Assembly: GCA_030628905.1 (NCBI GenBank) | Contig: DAOVQB010000259.1 | Span: forward strand, 1-5,099 | Reading direction: 5' to 3' | DNA length: 5,099 nt | From: DAOVQB01 sp023128935 | Lineage (GTDB): Bacteria; Eisenbacteria; RBG-16-71-46; CAIMUX01; WJJG01 | Part shown: piece by piece, positions 3,949 through 5,099 of the stretch | Numbering within the stretch: position 1 is the stretch's first letter | Layout of the letters: each line of letters starts with the position of its first letter | Translations under genes and position numbers: made by a program | The notes under the pieces: model-generated | The model's database searches: none | Told to the model about the DNA's origin: nothing | What the model saw: the letters and a program-made list of their open reading frames with translations, nothing else

Positions 3949-5099
3949 ATGGGCCAGACAATGATCGAGAAGATTCTGAGCAACCACGCGGGGCAGAGGC
4001 TTTGCGCAGGTGAGATCAGCGATATCGCCATCGACATCCGGGCGGCACGGGATTTCGGTGGTCCCAACGTGGTCAAGAACATCAACGCCGCGAACCTGGG
4101 CATCGAGGATCCCCGCAAGACCATCTTCACCTTCGATTGCTATCCGGGCGCAACGGACGCCCGCTATGCGACCAACCAGCAGATCTGCCGCGTCTTCGCG
4201 GAGGAACGCGGTATCCGTGTATCCGACATCCAGCGCGGCATCGGAACCCACGTGGCGATCGACGAGGGCCTCGTGGCCCCGGGAGAGACATTCATCTCCA
4301 CCGACTCGCACGCCAATATCATTGGCGCCATCGGCGGGTTTGGCCAGGGGATGGGAGATCAGGACATCGCCCATGCATTCGCTTTCGGCACGGTCTGGTT
4401 CAAGGTGCCCAAATCCGTGAAGGTCATTCTCAAGGGGATGCCAGGGCCCGAGGCTTGCTCAAAGGACGTCTCCCTTGCCATGCTGCGCCACCTCGGAGCC
4501 AACGGGCTCCTGGGCTATTCGGCCGAAATCGGTGGACCGTATGCCGAGCAGCTTCCCCTGGCAGGCCGGATCACGATCTCATCGCAGGCCACTGAGATGG
4601 GAGCCATCATCGCGCTCTTTGCCCCGAACAGTCAGGTTCTGGACTACTGCAGCGCTGCCCGGGGAGAGCGACTTGAGGCCGTCCTGCCTGATGCGGATGC
4701 CACCTATGATGACATCATCGAGATCGACATCGAGGGCCTGGCGCCCATGATCGCGCGCCCCGGTCACCCGGAGGATGTCGTCGCCCTCTCTGAAGTCGCG
4801 GGGCGCAGAATCCATTCGGCCTTCATCGGCTCCTGCACGAACGGGCGCTATGAAGACATGCGCGAGGCAGCCGATGTGCTCAAGGGCCGTGAGGTTGACC
4901 CCGGCGTGGTGCTCAAAATTGTACCCAGCACGGATTCGATCTGGCGCCGCTGCTTGGAGAACGGCATCATCGCCATCTTCAAAGAAGCTGGCGCCCTGGT
5001 CAGCAATGCCGGGTGCGCCGGATGCGCGGCGGGGCAGGTTGGCCAGAACGGGCCCGGCGAGGTCACGGTTTCGACCGGCAACCGGAATTATACAGGCAA
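3949..5099 (+). CDS. Aconitase / 3-isopropylmalate dehydratase large-subunit-like protein (C-terminus off right edge)
   Basis: The frame is open for 383 codons to the right edge. Relatives of this type are about 420-430 residues, so roughly 40 are missing. It belongs to the aconitase superfamily of [4Fe-4S] hydro-lyases that isomerise hydroxy-acids by dehydration and rehydration, usually with a separate small (LeuD-type) subunit. Visible motifs: 'KILSNHAGQRLCAGEI' (8-23), H101 in 'GTHVAIDEGLVAPGE', 'STDSHANIIGAIGGFG' (117-132, DSH active-site motif), 'VWFKVPKSVKVILKG' (149-163), E216 in 'ATEMGA', cluster ligands C296 ('GSCTNGRYEDM'), C356 and C359 ('NAGCAGC'), and 'STGNRN' (375-380). The arrangement is closest to the archaeal/thermophile-type LeuC/HacA branch. 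Oddities: D63-C64 stands where relatives have Asp-His, and DSHA replaces the usual DSHT/S. I do not assign leuC because of these changes. Candidate substrates are isopropylmalate, homoaconitate, citramalate or another C2-substituted malate. Confidence 0.9.
   Translation, partial: MGQTMIEKILSNHAGQRLCAGEISDIAIDIRAARDFGGPNVVKNINAANLGIEDPRKTIFTFDCYPGATDARYATNQQICRVFAEERGIRVSDIQRGIGTHVAIDEGLVAPGETFISTDSHANIIGAIGGFGQGMGDQDIAHAFAFGTVWFKVPKSVKVILKGMPGPEACSKDVSLAMLRHLGANGLLGYSAEIGGPYAEQLPLAGRITISSQATEMGAIIALFAPNSQVLDYCSAARGERLEAVLPDADATYDDIIEIDIEGLAPMIARPGHPEDVVALSEVAGRRIHSAFIGSCTNGRYEDMREAADVLKGREVDPGVVLKIVPSTDSIWRRCLENGIIAIFKEAGALVSNAGCAGCAAGQVGQNGPGEVTVSTGNRNYTG

Noticed and set aside
3733..4013. 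Mini-ORFs in the 37-bp array, joined by a TAATG overlap at 3805-3809
   Set aside because: The start at 3733 has no convincing Shine-Dalgarno site, the products are repeat-derived, and the second frame overlaps the aconitase-like gene by 65 bases. The overlap arises from the repeat unit itself.
3204..4130. Minus-strand open frame of 308 codons
   Set aside because: It runs antisense through the HD gene, the 37-bp repeats and the start of the aconitase-like gene. The repeats give it artificial proline-rich motifs.

Overview
The window is bacterial DNA of moderately high GC, with compact genes, clear Shine-Dalgarno sites and two sigma70-like promoter candidates. I cannot name a species. The 'GEGPGEL'-type six-bladed beta-propeller, the TPR-rich gene beside it and the repeat-laden intergenic spacers would suit an uncultured lineage related to the FCB group (for example Eisenbacteria- or Krumholzibacteriota-like phyla). 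That placement is inference from style, not a match.

Layout. The left half (1-2629) is read on the minus strand as a probable transcription unit of three genes. First comes an exported or membrane-anchored six-bladed beta-propeller protein (1169-2599). Next is a small, probably secreted, cysteine-containing protein (781-1053). Last is the N-terminal part of a TPR-like helical-repeat protein (1-712) that starts at GTG and runs off the left edge. A sigma70-like promoter (2657-2685) sits about 60 bases before the propeller start codon. The stretch 2600-3131 is a divergent intergenic region. It holds that promoter, a second promoter candidate pointing right (2881-2910), a short orphan reading frame that may be a gene remnant, and a 26-bp tandem repeat array whose last degenerate unit forms the ribosome binding site and start codon of the next gene.

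The right half is on the plus strand: an HD-domain phosphohydrolase (3132-3710), a 238-base spacer made largely of 37-bp tandem repeats (3732-3916), and the first 383 codons of an aconitase/3-isopropylmalate dehydratase large-subunit-like enzyme (3949 to the right edge). No terminator is visible between them, so they may be co-transcribed.

How the genes may work together. The minus-strand genes look like a cell-envelope or export module: a propeller, a small exported peptide and a TPR protein that may be regulatory. The plus-strand pair couples a metal-dependent HD hydrolase to a [4Fe-4S] hydro-lyase. The hydro-lyase keeps its cluster cysteines and DSH motif but has Asp-Cys where relatives have the conserved Asp-His pair, so its substrate should not be assumed to be isopropylmalate. 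The most unusual non-coding features are the two unrelated tandem arrays flanking the HD gene. The 26-bp array is phased so that each unit mimics a Shine-Dalgarno plus start-codon site. I saw no tRNA, rRNA, CRISPR array or transposase.
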